Shown here piece by piece: positions 36,971 through 50,000 of a stretch of 64,000 bases of DNA. The stretch is taken from NCBI GenBank assembly GCA_003260075.1, contig QLIY01000228.1, forward strand, positions 72,501-136,500, given 5' to 3'. Under the pieces are notes generated by a model. The model saw only the letters and a list, made by a program, of their open reading frames with translations. It had not been told where the DNA came from and ran no database searches. The position numbers and the translations under genes were made by a program. This DNA comes from Phallusia mammillata (lineage: Eukaryota; Chordata; Ascidiacea; Phlebobranchia; Ascidiidae). The stretch's first letter is position 1. Each line of letters opens with the position of its first letter.

Positions 36971-39164
36971 AAAATTAGGTCGCTACTAAGGACTGCCGAA
37001 TAGAAAGTTCATTTTTTTACAAATTGTAAGATATAACCATCGAGTTTGTAGTTCAAGGGCATTGTATATGTGATCACTTTTTTTCTTGCAGGTGTGCAAA
37101 CTGTAACCATTGATGGATCATGTGTAGATGCTACTTGCAATCTTTGCAATGGCGCAGGGTAAGTACATGGTATCTGTATCCCCCCCCCCTCAAGGGTAAA
37201 AAACTAAAACACCCGGCAACTGTTGCAAAATAAACAAGCAGTTCGGTAAAAGCACAAACGCCAAACCTTTTTAAGGCAAAACCACGAAAGGCTTACTGGA
37301 AAAATTCACACACATAATTATGTTAAGTAAATTTTGACCGCAGGTACTTTTTTCTGCACCAAAAACAGGCTATGTCATAACTTATTATATTATAAACGTT
37401 CACATAAGGTTTAAGTCTATTTTCCACTTGCAGAGGTTGCGTGGATGCTTGTTGTAGTGAATCAGACGAGTGTAACGGACAAACTGTGGCAGAACAAACA
37501 ACTGTGCGATTGGTTTGTGCAGTGGGAACCATAAATTCAGACGGGGCAAGGAGACTTACCTCAACGCGATGTCCTGTGGGGACGATTTGTGCTAGAACTG
37601 AAACCACAGGAGGTAATATCAGCGTTATTGCCAAACAAGAAGATTAGTATGTTTCATAATGGGACCCTTTGAAACGAAGTTCCGATTATTTTTTTTGTGT
37701 CTCTGAAATAGATCATTTGTGCAAGCGATCACCACATTCTGCGGACTTTGCCATGAGTGTTTTGCATTATAAACTTCGCTATTGCTATTAAGACGCAACT
37801 CTACTATTTCAGTGGCGACTGTGTGGATTTTCAAACATTAAAGAATAAAATTGAAGCATAACAATAATCGCTGATTTGTATTTCAGCTGACAACATAGTA
37901 ACATCCGTTGGTTCTTGCCAACTACCTGATGAGTGTTCTCTGCTTTGCGGAGGAATGGCGTAAGTGCTTGTATAACGTAAAAAATACCGATATTTTGGGG
38001 TAAGGTGGTAAACAATACACCATAATTGTGTCTACTGGCAAAAGCAGTGCAAGTTTTTTGGGTACAGGCGTCGAAAATTGTCAACCAATTGTAAAGAATT
38101 GCCCAACCCAACTTATGAGGTTAATTAGGAAACGTATTTTTTCGCCACCACGACATGGGATAAACCTTAAACTTGCAAAAGAATTTTTGTTTCGGTTTTG
38201 CTGAAGCAGCATGCTTGTTATCTATTCCTTGAACTATTCGGTCATCAGTGATATGTCCTTAGATTAAACTTATGAATAGACTGAACAGATCGGTGTGTAT
38301 AGGTTACTTAACGCACCGCTTCTCGCCGCAGTAACTGCGTCTCAACGTGCTGTAGCGACGCCGACAACTGTAACAACTTCGCAATATCCGATATTATTCA
38401 TGAAATCGACTGCATGAGTGGAACTGTCACTACAGTGAATGGGAAAATTATATCTGGTTCGTTTGCTACCACAACTTGCACAGCACAGATATGCGCCAGA
38501 CGCGAAACCACGTCAGCTGACCCAAGTAAGTTGAAAACAATACCATTTGTAAACATTCCGCAAACCTTATTGATGCGACAGACACCGGAACGGTAACCAT
38601 AGTAACGGTGACGTCGTGTCTTGACCAGTCGGATTGTGATGCTCAGTGTGACGTGACAAAGTGAGTGAAATATTTTCTTTGTTGGAAGCCTGACTTAATT
38701 TGTTTAAACGTTTTTAATGGCATAGATGCACAACTAGAAGGGATTCATTCATGATTCTGCGTTTACAACCATTTCTTCTATAGTTCGCATTATAGCCAAG
38801 TTCTACTTTTTCTGCGTAACACCTTTGTTGGGTACCTACAATGCTTCATTCACTAAAAAAGTTTACAAACACAATTTTCGCAACTAAAATTGATTTAAAT
38901 CAAAATACTTCCACTTTTCAAAATTTGCATTTTCATGTTTTCGCATTAAACCCTTCCTCTTTTTTCATAGCGGGTGCGTTTCTGCTTGTTGCTCCACACA
39001 CGACAATTGTAACTCACAAAACGTGGAAACTATCAACTTCATACAATGCGTAGTTGGCATGGCAACCGTATCTGGTAGCAACGAAATGGTCGGATCACTA
39101 ACTTCTACCATATGCCTAACTGGGATCTTTTGTGGACGAACTGAAACCAGAGCTGACGATGGAG
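33669..39164 (+). CDS. Gene E: multi-domain Ly6/uPAR-like protein, 3' end open
   Basis: Thirteen exons: 33669-33855, 33929-34001, 34324-34502, 34770-34842, 35164-35363, 36114-36180, 36635-36834, 37092-37158, 37434-37612, 37887-37959, 38332-38525, 38582-38660, 38971-39164. Phases alternate 1 and 2 without exception, about 588 codons. Signal peptide MRLLLVLCALNICFTSTVRG (an upstream in-frame ATG lies at 33657). Six complete ten-cysteine LU domains are present, and the last exon begins a seventh (C..G, TIC, FCGRTET) that has no closing exons before gene F. No stalk or GPI tail follows. The reading frame at 39164 is phase 1, which fits the gene F micro exon at 40937. Alternatively the mRNA ends in the next intron (stop at 39223, AATAAA at 39340). 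One intron is only 56 nt (38526-38581). Confidence 0.78.
35592..35661 (+). repeat. tRNA-derived (Ser/Leu-like) SINE remnant
   Basis: TGGCCGAATGG (35592-35602) is a tRNA-Ser/Leu-type A box and GGTTCAAATCC (35651-35661) a B box, followed by an A-rich tail to about 35700. The cloverleaf between them is not intact, so this is a SINE head rather than a working tRNA. It lies in an intron of gene E. Confidence 0.5.
36897..36969. other. Poly-C block (73) in an intron of gene E
   Basis: Seventy-three C between exons 7 and 8 of gene E; coding is unaffected. Confidence 0.7.
37180..37189. other. Ten-C block in an intron of gene E
   Basis: Exactly ten C just after the donor of the 37092-37158 exon; no duplication seen across it. 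Confidence 0.65.
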
Positions 39165-39339
39165 GTAAAATTAATAGTGATAGGAAAACAGGCAAAGCAA
39201 CAACCACTTTATACAAATCTTGACGAGTCCCAGTCGTGCATATGTGTGTGATTTTTAAGTTTCATAATCACGAAGATTAATTTTAAATTTGTTAGGTTTA
39301 AACTTGATGTATTCATGTACAAAACTGGTGTTGCCATGG

Positions 39340-39345
39340 AATAAA
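39340..39345 (+). terminator. Possible intronic poly(A) signal after gene E
   Basis: AATAAA lies 117 bases after the stop (39221-39223) reached by reading past the last E donor. If used, E would end as a secreted form without a lipid anchor. Only the motif is seen. Confidence 0.3.
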
Positions 39346-39728
39346 ATAATTGACTGTGTAGCTTTGGTTTTAAAATGCAACACACGAATTTTAAAAAGTA
39401 CGATCCGTACAAATGCAGTACGTAAAAGTGTTGTTTTGGACTAGATTAAAAACACAAGTAAGATTTCACATAGGTTGTACTTCCACTAATATACAAGTTA
39501 CCGTTATGTCCAGGCAAGGTGCTTGGGCAGTTATACGCAGAGAGCAAACCTTACGAAACGTTAAAAATAACGAGCAGTTACCTGGCGGTTATGAACTGAT
39601 TTCCGAGGGCAAAACAAACCGACATAGATAGACGAAAGCACTTCAACTTACACATAAATGTAAGGAACATCAAGCTTAGGACAACAGGAAGATTGACAGT
39701 GAACTGGCTATAAAATATATTCCTGTAT

Positions 39729-39840
39729 AGCAGGGGCGGGCGACATACGGCCCGCGACGGGATTTTGAGCGGCCCGCAGGCAGTTTCTGGTCTTACATGA
39801 TAATGTGGCCCGCGGCCACAGTCTGCCGCATTCCCCCACT
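39729..39840. mobile_element. hAT-like element end
   Basis: The sequence CAGGGGCGGGCGACATACGG followed by CCCGCG and later repeated GGCCCGC blocks is the form of many non-autonomous hAT termini. The matching right end was not found. It sits between gene E and the first exon of gene F. Confidence 0.4.
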
Positions 39841-40466
39841 ACTTGCTTACTACGTCAAATTATAGTTGTAACTTGTAACGGACAGTAACGCTCCCCAATA
39901 GCAAAAAAAAACTTTCCCGCCGTTGTTACCATTGCACGATACATCCATTGTTACGACATAACTGCCAACCTTGTGTGTGGCCTGCTTTCACGGTTTCCTT
40001 TGTTTCCACACGTGTAGCCTAGTTAGTGTTTCAGCGGTATCTAAGTCTGTGGTGTATGCATTAAATTTGCTGTGGTGAATAATTTTATGTTATAGTTAGA
40101 TTGTTTGGACTGTATTGTATTTGTGATGTTCTTGAATGTATTTGGTTTAGGTGGTCAAANGTAAAAACGTTACAGCTTGTTGGTGGGTGTTTTTTTGCAG
40201 ACGGGTTTAGTGTTTGAGGTGGTATTGGTCAAACATAGCCGCTATATCAATATCTGCTAAAGCAAAAATGAAGTAGTATAAGCTTATTAGTAAGTTTTCA
40301 CATGTTGTGGACACGACTGTGAAGACATCGCCGCCTGGGCATTAGAGTGGATTTCAGTCAAGTAAAAAAAGCAGAAATGTGGTAGCAACTAAGTGTTGAA
40401 AAACTCTGATTGTTGTCCCTTGTTGTGTGCATATGAAGTTCTGTAGGCTGGTAATTAGTTCTGTCC

Positions 40467-40518
40467 GATTGGTCAACAGGATAAATTACAACGTTTCAAA
40501 TCTCAAGTGGTTGTAAAA
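40467..40518 (+). promoter_or_regulatory. Possible promoter of gene F
   Basis: An inverted CCAAT box (GATTGG, 40467-40472) and ATAAATTA about 10 bases later lie just upstream of the F start codon. Weak evidence by itself, but F exon 1 carries its own signal peptide and so needs its own start. Confidence 0.3.
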
Positions 40519-43500
40519 ATGGACAAAAGTTTTGTGGTAACTTTGCTGGCATTGTTGTGCTTTGTGTACCCGACAAAGGGGTTGGATTGTCATCAAGGTG
40601 ACCCTCTAGCAACGGCATCATGTGGAGGCAGTGAAATCTATTGCGGAAGAACGGAAACGACTGACGTTGGAGGTGGGAGAGAATAAAGTTCGGCAGACCG
40701 ACCATCCAACTAGTTGCTTTTACTAGTTTCAATGTTTGTTTTACCAATTTTAAATTATAAAGCACAAAATATTCGTTTGTGATTTTGTCGAAACGCACAA
40801 AATACTGCGTTCCCTGTACAAATCAAATTCTGATTTCAAAATACATTTTTCAGTGTGAATAGCAACTGCAAAAATTCTTGTTAGTGCAAATTCCCTGTTT
40901 AAATCTCGAACTCTTAATTTAACTCCTATTTTTTAGGCACTACAGTGGAAGGAACATGTGAGGCTGATGCTGCTGCGTGTGATGCGCTCTGCGCTGGAAC
41001 TGCGTGAGATCTTACTTTACTTTGTGATTCCTTTTTTAAAATACCTGACTGCTCAACAAACTTGCTGGCAGCGAAAAAACTTGTTTTTATGACAAACAGT
41101 GCTGTATAACGTCACATTAATGTTCGTTTGAAAGTGTACTCGCCAATAACCTCCAAACAAGGGTTACATGGTGTTTTGAAATGTTTTCCTTGACTAGAGT
41201 TAAACCTATTGAACAATTCTCTACCTAGCAAGACAACTACGTCTTTACTTAGCTTTATTTTTACAGTTGAAGTTTAGTTGTTTAGTTGCAATAGTACAAA
41301 GATAATCAACAGGTAGAGGCTATAATCTTTGTTTTTTTTCTATTTGACTAGCCATGATACGGGGTATTTGTTCTAAGTGATTTGCCGACGATGCGCCTTT
41401 TAATTTGCTTTTAGCTTTTGTCCTTTTTTCAGGGGTTGCGTATCGGCATGTTGTATCGGAGCAGATTGTAACATGGACGACGTAAGCACAATAAGAAATG
41501 TGGTGACTTGCAGCACTGGTGATTTGAGCGGACCAACAGACATGGAATGTGCTCCTGGTTCCTTGTGTGGACGAACCGAAGTCGGTCAGTAGAAAAAACC
41601 TATCAAACTTGTTTCACAAGTGAGATACGATTTAAAATAGTATTTCTTAGCGGTCAATTTGCGCAGTTTTGTAATGGGTAAAAAACGCTGTTGGAATCTT
41701 AATTTAATTATTTGGCTTGATTAGTTTTGTAAATAGCAATGTTTTAGTGTTTAATGTCAAATTTCCAGTGTATGATAAAGTAAATCGCTACACTATGCAT
41801 GTGTTTCACAACAAGCTCCAAACCTTGCCACGTTGATGAGATAAGTGATCGTAAACATAAATAAATTTTTCTGATCTATGTAGGAAAAACGACTAAAAAC
41901 ACGGGTACAAAGGGTTTACAAAAATAACTGTGGTATTTATTTGCAAATTGGTTAGCAACAACAGCATTTTCTGACTCCAGTAACTACATGGCAACAATGT
42001 ACATAAAGCTTTTGTCATTAAGTTGTTTTAAACATTTTTTCTTACAACTTTACAGATGGAACTAATACTGGATTTTGTTCAACACAAACAGAATGTGATG
42101 AATTGTGCGCTGGAATGGCGTAAGTTTTTATGAATAATAAAAATAACGTAACAGCAACAAATAACCATTGCAACACTGTTAGGCCATTCTGTTGGTATAT
42201 TTACCTCAAGAAAGACGCTCCGTCTAGCGGTATACACCTTTTGTATTGCCTCCAAACTGGTGACCTAATTAACTGCTGAAATCCAATCCGACCCCTTAAG
42301 TTTCAGAATAATGAAAAGTCGGTTGGTTTTACACAGGTACGCTCGGAAATGTCTCGCTTGGAGGATGCGAATAAAAATCCAGTTTCATTATAACTCTTTA
42401 CGATTTGTATCCTTTGTTTATCTTTTGCACAAGAGCTGACTACGGTGTTACATGGCAGGGGTTGCATATCAGCATGTTGCAACGATGCAGACAAATGTAA
42501 TGCTCGGACGGTTGCTGAAATGTTGGGAGTGGTGCGCTGTGCAACTGGTACTTCTACAGATGGAACATTAGATACACCCTTGACGTGCGCGACAAATTCT
42601 CTGTGTGGAAGAAAGGAAACCACTGTCGGCGCTAGTAAGTTCGCTCAATTTAAGTTTGGAAATAAACCTCGAAACTTAAAAAAACAATACATGGATTGTA
42701 AACAATGAAAACATTTTTGCGTCGAAAAAAATGCTAAAGAATGGATTTTGTTCGGAAAATGCACCAAGAAAGAACATGTGTGATTGGGGATTAACATATC
42801 ATAAACATCATGTCATCATGCAAAACATGCTGTTCCCTAAAACTTTACTAGGTTAAAAATAAATAACTATAAGTTAAGATCAACAAATATTCATTATTGG
42901 AATCACTTCGGAAAGATTGTGCAAAGCATACTTATAATTATATAAATCGTAGTACACCAGGCCCATTGAAGGGGTTACAAAATCAAGCCAGCCGAAGAAG
43001 GCAATCCCTCTTGCTCTGAGTAGACTCTTACCCGAACTCAACGCAATAGTGACCGAGCCTAAAGAACTCACTAATTCGCGTTCTTGCGCGCCGAGCGGTT
43101 ATTTGACACTGTAAGCTGTTTTGACCTGAAATGTCTTATCACTGTCGCTAGTGAAAAGACATAGGCCGTATCGACTGTTGCCACCTTACGAAGCTCCAGT
43201 TTGCTGGAATTAACAGGCTGAAAAGCCTCATACAACAACTGCTCGTTGTCACAACTGGGCATAAACCACAGGGGAACTGGTTCCACAATAACCAATCAAC
43301 TGTTTGGAACCCAACTGCTGTCGACTCAGTGTCACTTTATCAATACAGTGCGCTTTAAGGTGACAACACTAGCCTGTACAGCGAACGTTTTGCCATCAGC
43401 TGTTCTGATGAAACCTTGTAGGCCGAAACAATGTGCACTATCTGCACCTTACTTGTTATGGAATAGCTCGATTCTTAGTTTAATATGTAATTTTTTTAGC

Positions 43501-43957
43501 CACAACCACCGTTGGCAGCTGTTCTACTGCAGAGGAATGCGAAGCTCTCTGCGATATGGCCACGTAAGTTGTGAAGTTGATATAAGCTTTTAACCTAAGT
43601 TTTTTACACTGAGTAAAGTTAACCCAGCACGTTTTTACGCACCTACTATATATCAGGCATCAGTTTAGCAAAGCAAGGTGTACTTTTGTGGAACCTTTTT
43701 GAATCTGGTTTGGTTTTACAACAGGGACCCGTGCATATCGGCGTGTTGTAACGATGCTGACAACTGTAACAACAGACCGGTGGCCGACATGGACAACGTA
43801 GTGCGATGTGGAACCGGACTGCTCGCTACGACTTTCCCCACACCCCTAACTTGCGCATCTGGGTCGCTTTGTGGAAGAACCGAAGTTGCCATGGGTAGGA
43901 GATTTGAAATTAAACTTCGTTTAAAGAGAATTTGTTTGTTTCGATTTTATCTTCGAT

Positions 43958-44049
<92 letters not shown>

Positions 44050-47000
44050 TGCGTTATACTCACAACCAAGTCTGTTGATTACAGGTCCGTTAAAATTAAT
44101 TTGACGACTTTGGTGACTTTAATTTAGTCCAACCTATCAGTTTCTTTGTGCTAGAGCAATACCATTCAATTTTATTGCTCATGGAAACACCAGTGTCCGA
44201 AACACATTAGAAAAATAGCATTCGTAGAATTACCACATGTTGAAACTTGGTGTTTGTTTTCATGTAAGGTGACACAACCGGATCATGCTCGACTGTAGAA
44301 GAATGTGATTCCCTCTGCGCTGGAATGGCGTAAGTCTAAATTGTTGGTCTAGTTATCTGTACCTTATGTTTGGTTGTAAGGGAAGTCCCACAAACTATAG
44401 CAGAGTTCTTAATGGGGTCCTAACAAGCCAGAAACCCAGACCATCAAAAGTTTGATTAACACGTCGATAATAAAAAAGACATTAACAATCGACAATAACA
44501 CATAATGGCCCTGAACAAGACGTTTTCGAGCTGTTGGGCATAAAGTTATGTCCATTTAGCAACTATCTACTTAAGCTAGTAAATTTTGTTTATCAATACG
44601 CACACAGAGTGTGATTAAGCCCGTTGTTTTGGAGAAACCTAAGCCCGAAACCCCCTACCCCTCTGTCTTGTGACCAGCTGCACTGATATTGCATAATAGG
44701 TGGGCACAGTGTGCACTGTCTGCAGCTTACTTATCATTGAAATTTCTTGTTTTTATTTGTTTGTTTTTTTGTCAAAAACTTAATCTCTCGAAAACTGTAA
44801 GCTATTTTATTTTACAGAGACTGTACGTCAGCATGCTGCAACGACGCCGATTACTGCAACGCAAGAACAGTGGTACAGATTGCAGGCAGAATAAGATGTG
44901 GAACTGGAATTTTGGATGGTTCCGCGTTTCCTACAGCGGAAACTTGCTCCGCTGACTCGTTTTGTGGAAGAAAAGAAACTGACAGTAAGATAATATTTTT
45001 GGTTTCTTGGTCTTTCTGTGATAGTTGAGGAATGTGAAATTTAAGGTTTTTAATTTTATTTGAGGTGAAACTACCGGATCTTGCTCTACTCAAGTTGAAT
45101 GTGAAGGTCTTTGCGACGGAGTAACGTAAGTAATGATGTTGCATTTACTGAATATTATTTGGTTTGCTTACTTCAGCCTCTGATGGAAAAAACGACGGTT
45201 GTACGTGCATAAATTGTGCGCTGTCACTTACAGTTGTGGGTTATGTTGTATGTGCTAAAATTCAGGCTGCCCCCCCCCCCAATATTATTCAGTTTGTTAC
45301 CTCAGCCTCTGATGGAAAAAACGACGCCTGTACTTGCATAAAATGTGGGTTGTCACATATAGTTGTGGGTTATGTTGTATGTGCTTAAGATTCAGGCTGA
45401 AGCAAAACAAATATTGACGTAGTTTTTAAGTTTGTTCTTCCCTTTATACTTGTATATCGGTTTGCAGAAGCTGTATATCAGCATGCTGCAAGGATGGAGA
45501 TTATTGCAACACTCGGTCAGTAGCAGATATAGACAACGTGGTTCAGTGTGGTACTGGAGCTGACCCAACTGCTGCATCAATGACATGCGCTGCTGGATCG
45601 CTTTGTGGGCGAACAAACACTGCAAGTAGGAAATAAATATTTTTGAGGCCTATCAGAAAATGTATTTACTATGATATATTTTAGGCACTATTGCTGGAAG
45701 TTGCTCGACCCAGGCTGAATGTGACATCTTGTGTACTGGAGTGACGTAAGTTTAGCGCCCTAACTGTGGTGCAAATTACTGAGTGAATAGAGTAAGAAAA
45801 TAAAAACAAACCATTTACTGACCACCGGGTTAAATCCACGTTCTGAAATGTTACTAAATCAAAATGAAAGATAGCAACAATTTTTACCCTTCAGTTGCTA
45901 AAAAACAAGTCACAATGGGTAATAAATTTTACGAGCAGTTTCTGCAGCTAATCACGTAAAAATTTGCAGAGACTGCACTTCAGCATGTTGCAGTGACGCC
46001 GATAGCTGTAACACAAGAACAGTGGTGGAAATGAGCACAACTATAAGATGTGGAACTGGAACTTGGACTGGTTCGGCATTCCCTACTCCCCCCCCCCTAC
46101 CCTTCAGTTGCTAAAAAACAAGTCACAATGGGTAATAAATTTTACAGGCAGTTTCTGCAGCTAATCACCTAAAAATTTGCAGAGACTGCACTTCAGCATG
46201 TTGCAGTGACGCGGATATATGTAACACAAGAACAGTGGCAGAAATTGGCGCAACTATAAGATGTGGAACTGGAACTTGGACTGGTTCGGCATTTCCTACA
46301 GCCACCACTTGTCCCACTAACGAGCTTTGCGCAAGAAAGGAAGCTGACGGTGAGATATATTACTTTTGTGTTTCTTTCTTTTGTTCATGAGTTTTGTTAT
46401 TGTTAAATTTGCGTTTTTAATCAAGGCACGATAACCGGATCTTGTACTCTTCAAGAAGATTGCGAAACTCTATGTGACGGAGTTACGTAAGTAGGATTTC
46501 CCCCCCCCCATTACTTTTGTGTTTCTTTCTTTTGTTCATGAGTTTTGTTATTGTTAATTTGCGTTTTTTAATCAAGGCACGATAACCGGATCTTGCTCTC
46601 TTCAAGAAGATTGCGAAACTCTTTGCGATGGAGTTACGTAAGTGGGATTTGATAACCAATTATAAATTTAAATAAAAGCATCGGGCCGTTACAAGATAAG
46701 TCCGCTGCTGAGAGTGTTCAGTGTTTTTACCCATACAGTTTTATCAGTGCAAGTGGTGACAAGATATTGGAGATATGGGCTAATAAACCCTGCTTGCGAC
46801 ATTTCAGTTTGTTGGGGTAAAAAGGCTATGTTTCACCAAATCTATTTGATGCCACAACTGGGCAACAATCATACAGGATCTGGTTCTGCAATGACCAATT
46901 GCTCAGAACCCGAAGTGGTGTCGGCTCAATGTCACTATACAACAAATGTCACGTCATCAGACTGATACACCAATGAGACCTTGTAGGTTGAAACAGTGTG

Positions 47001-50000
47001 CATTGTCTGCAATTTACCGAAGGGTGCAGACTACATACTGTATCATTTTAACTTAGGAGATGTCCGCACTGAAGTCAAGCGACAAGCAAAGCAGTTTTCA
47101 ATTACAATTGGCTTTGTATTTCAGAAACTGTTTATCGGCATGCTGTAATGATGCTGATTATTGTAACACGCGGTCAGCGAAAGATATTAGCAGTGTGTTG
47201 AGATGTGGGACTGGAGTGGCAGATGGAAGTGCATCTATGGTTTGTGAAACTGGAGACCTTTGCAGCCGGAAAGACGATGGTAAGATATGTCTCAACTTGA
47301 TTAAATCAGTACTTCTTATGTTCGATGATTACAGAAGTTCATAAAACAGTTCGAAAACTAGGTAACTAAGTACCGTACTTTATTGCATGTTTGAACACCT
47401 AAATAGTTGGGTCATAACAGCTTCGCTATTGGGAGACTGTCTTGAATAGTAATTTTCATTTTTTAATGATGACAATTGTTTTTGTCCAAACGTTTGCTTA
47501 ATAAAATGTCTATGTTTTATTTTTCATCGCTGGCAATTTTGTTTTTAGTAAAGCTTTGATATAATTTACTATTTATACTTTGGGTCGCTGCAAAGCAATT
47601 GAGATGTTCTGCCTTAGAAACATTCGCACTTGATAAAATTGATGGTGATTATTTTCAATCAATTTAATTTCACGACTTTTCTCTAACGTTTTAGGCACCA
47701 TTGCTGGGGCTTGCTCGACTCTGATTGAATGTGATGCTCTCTGTGCCGGTGTTTCGTAAGTGAAATGGAAATGAAGAAAAATAATGAAATATAAGGAAGA
47801 ATCTGTTTTACAGGAATTGTGTGTCGGCCTGTTGCAACGATGCAGATAATTGCAACATAAGGACAATAGCGCAGATCAGCAATACTCTAACATGCGCGAC
47901 TGGCACAGCAGATGGGTCAACATCTATAAAATGCCCTGCAGGATCGCTTTGCAGCAGAAAGGAGGAAGGGTCAAGTAAGAAATAACATCAACTGTTTTTC
48001 ATAACGCATTTCTTTTGTAAAATTGTATTAGTTTTTCTCGCTATTTTAATATTTTTACGGCTATAATCTTGTCATCAGTTGTACTGATGGGACCTCGTGG
48101 GCGGAAACAGTGTGCACTGTTTGCAGATAATATTATTTCTATTTTTCCTATTTTAATGATGCATTCCTGTTGATATATGTGTTAATTTTAATTTCTTGCT
48201 TTTGCTTGCAGCTGTACTTGGAGCGTGTTCAACAATAGCTGAATGTGATTCCATATGTACTGGAGTTACGTAAGTCCACTAAACAAACAATTTTTTTTAC
48301 ACAACCCATCAATTCTTTTGTATTTCAGAGACTGTAAATCAGCATGTTGCAACGACGCCGATAACTGTAACACCCGAACAGTGGATGAGATGCCCCCCCC
48401 CCGCTTGCAGCTGTACTTGGAGCGTGTTCAACAATAGCTGAATGTGATTCTATCTGTACTGGAGTTACGTAAGTCCACAAGAGAAACAATTATTTTGACA
48501 CAACACAGCAATTCTTTTGTATTTCAGAGACTGTAAATCAGCTTGCTGCAATGACGCCGATAACTGTAACACCCGAACAGTGGATGACATTAGCGCAACT
48601 ATAAGATGTGGAACTGGAACATGGGACGGTGCAGTGTTTCCCACAACTGAAACATGCGGTGCGAACTCGCTATGTGGAAGGAAAGAAGTTTCAGGAGGTA
48701 AAGCACTTGACCTTAAGTTGGCAGAAACAAGAGTTGTGAACTAGATCGACATTGAGGCCTGAACTCTAAACATTACCTGGCCTTTATCAGTTGTAAATCT
48801 TGCAGGTGACACTACTGGGTCGTGTTCATCTCAGGAGATGTGCGAAACACTATGCGATAGTGAAACGTAAGTTTTGTTGAAACAATATATACTTTGAATG
48901 TTTCGCAGCTCAAATGCGTATCGGCAGTACCGTTCAGTAAGCCGCAGACAGTGCACACTGTTTCGACCTACCGGGTCTAGTTACTACAGCTTGTGACAAG
49001 ACATTGATCGTGTAAGCTAGTGTGGCCATCTTACCGCAACCGGTTTGTTACTTATGTCCGGTCGTGGTATCGAATTGGAGAGACACGGCTTTTCAGTCTG
49101 TTTTTCCCAATAAACTGGAGTGTCGTTAGATGGCTACACTAGCTTATTATAAGACCAATCTCTTTTCGCCAGCTGCACTAATGAGACCTAATAGGTAAAA
49201 ACACTGTGCATTGTCTGCAGCTTACTTATCATGAACAGATGTGGTTCTCAAACTGTGGTACGCGAACTTTAGTGGTATACGCCCGAGCAAACAGCTTTTT
49301 TCTATACTTAATTTAAGTCATGCAAAGATGTAGCGCCAAACTTCTGTCTTGGTCGTTGTTTTGGAATTGATGAAATTACTGGTTTTAGAAAAAAAGCTTT
49401 CCTAGTCAAGAAAAACATGCCCATCTCTTGTTCTACCCTTTACAACAGGGTTTAGGTGGTACGCAGCGAAAATGTCGTCATGTGGTACGCTTACAGGTTT
49501 GAGAACCGTACGGTTGGTATATAAGGCTGAGAACCACTGATGATCACGATCAATGGGCGACAACAAATTGAAATGCCAGAAATAAGAAAAGTACTTTGTT
49601 TAAATTAAGATCATTTTATTAGGAGCCCATGTATATCGGCATGTTGCAGTGATGGCGACAACTGCAACACTCGAACAGTGGCACAGATGAGCAACATCGT
49701 AAAATGCGGAACTGGGGCGAACGCAGAAGCTGGCGTTATGACTTGTGCAGCAGGATTGTTTTGTGGAAGAAAAGAAGTTACCGGCTGTAAGTAATCTAAT
49801 AGCAAATATATTTGGCCTTACCTAAAATATAGCAATGTTTTACATGTTTTTAAGAATGTATTTCATGTTGTGCATATTGTTTTAAGTGGACGCCGAGGGG
49901 TCTTGTTCAACACAGGCTGTGTGTGACACACTTTGTCAAGGAACTTCGTAAGTCAAAACAAAATTTTCTTACTATTGACAACAAAATATGGAGTAGGATG

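Larger units (their letters stand above)
40519..45745 (+). other. Gene F exons 1-12 (domains 1-6)
   Basis: Exon borders, all GT/AG: 40519-40672; 40937-41003; 41433-41584; 42056-42119; 42459-42634; 43500-43563; 43725-43894; 44269-44329; 44818-44984; 45065-45125; 45468-45625; 45685-45745. The domain-closing motifs read SACCIGADCN (41433 exon, one residue short), SACCNDADKCN, SACCNDADNCN, SACCNDADYCN and SACCKDGDYCN. A 90-C block (43960-44049) and an 11-C duplication (45151-45400) lie in introns. Confidence 0.8.

Noticed and set aside
36130..37930. CTGATGA words in gene E exons as hammerhead cores
   Set aside because: They are Asp/Glu codons in the domains (for example at 36138, 36790, 37924) and have no GAAA partner or stems.
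46714..46965. 83-codon frame in a gene F intron
   Set aside because: It lies inside the hammerhead-tipped repeat element and matches another intronic copy (43246-43593) only at DNA level, in a different frame.
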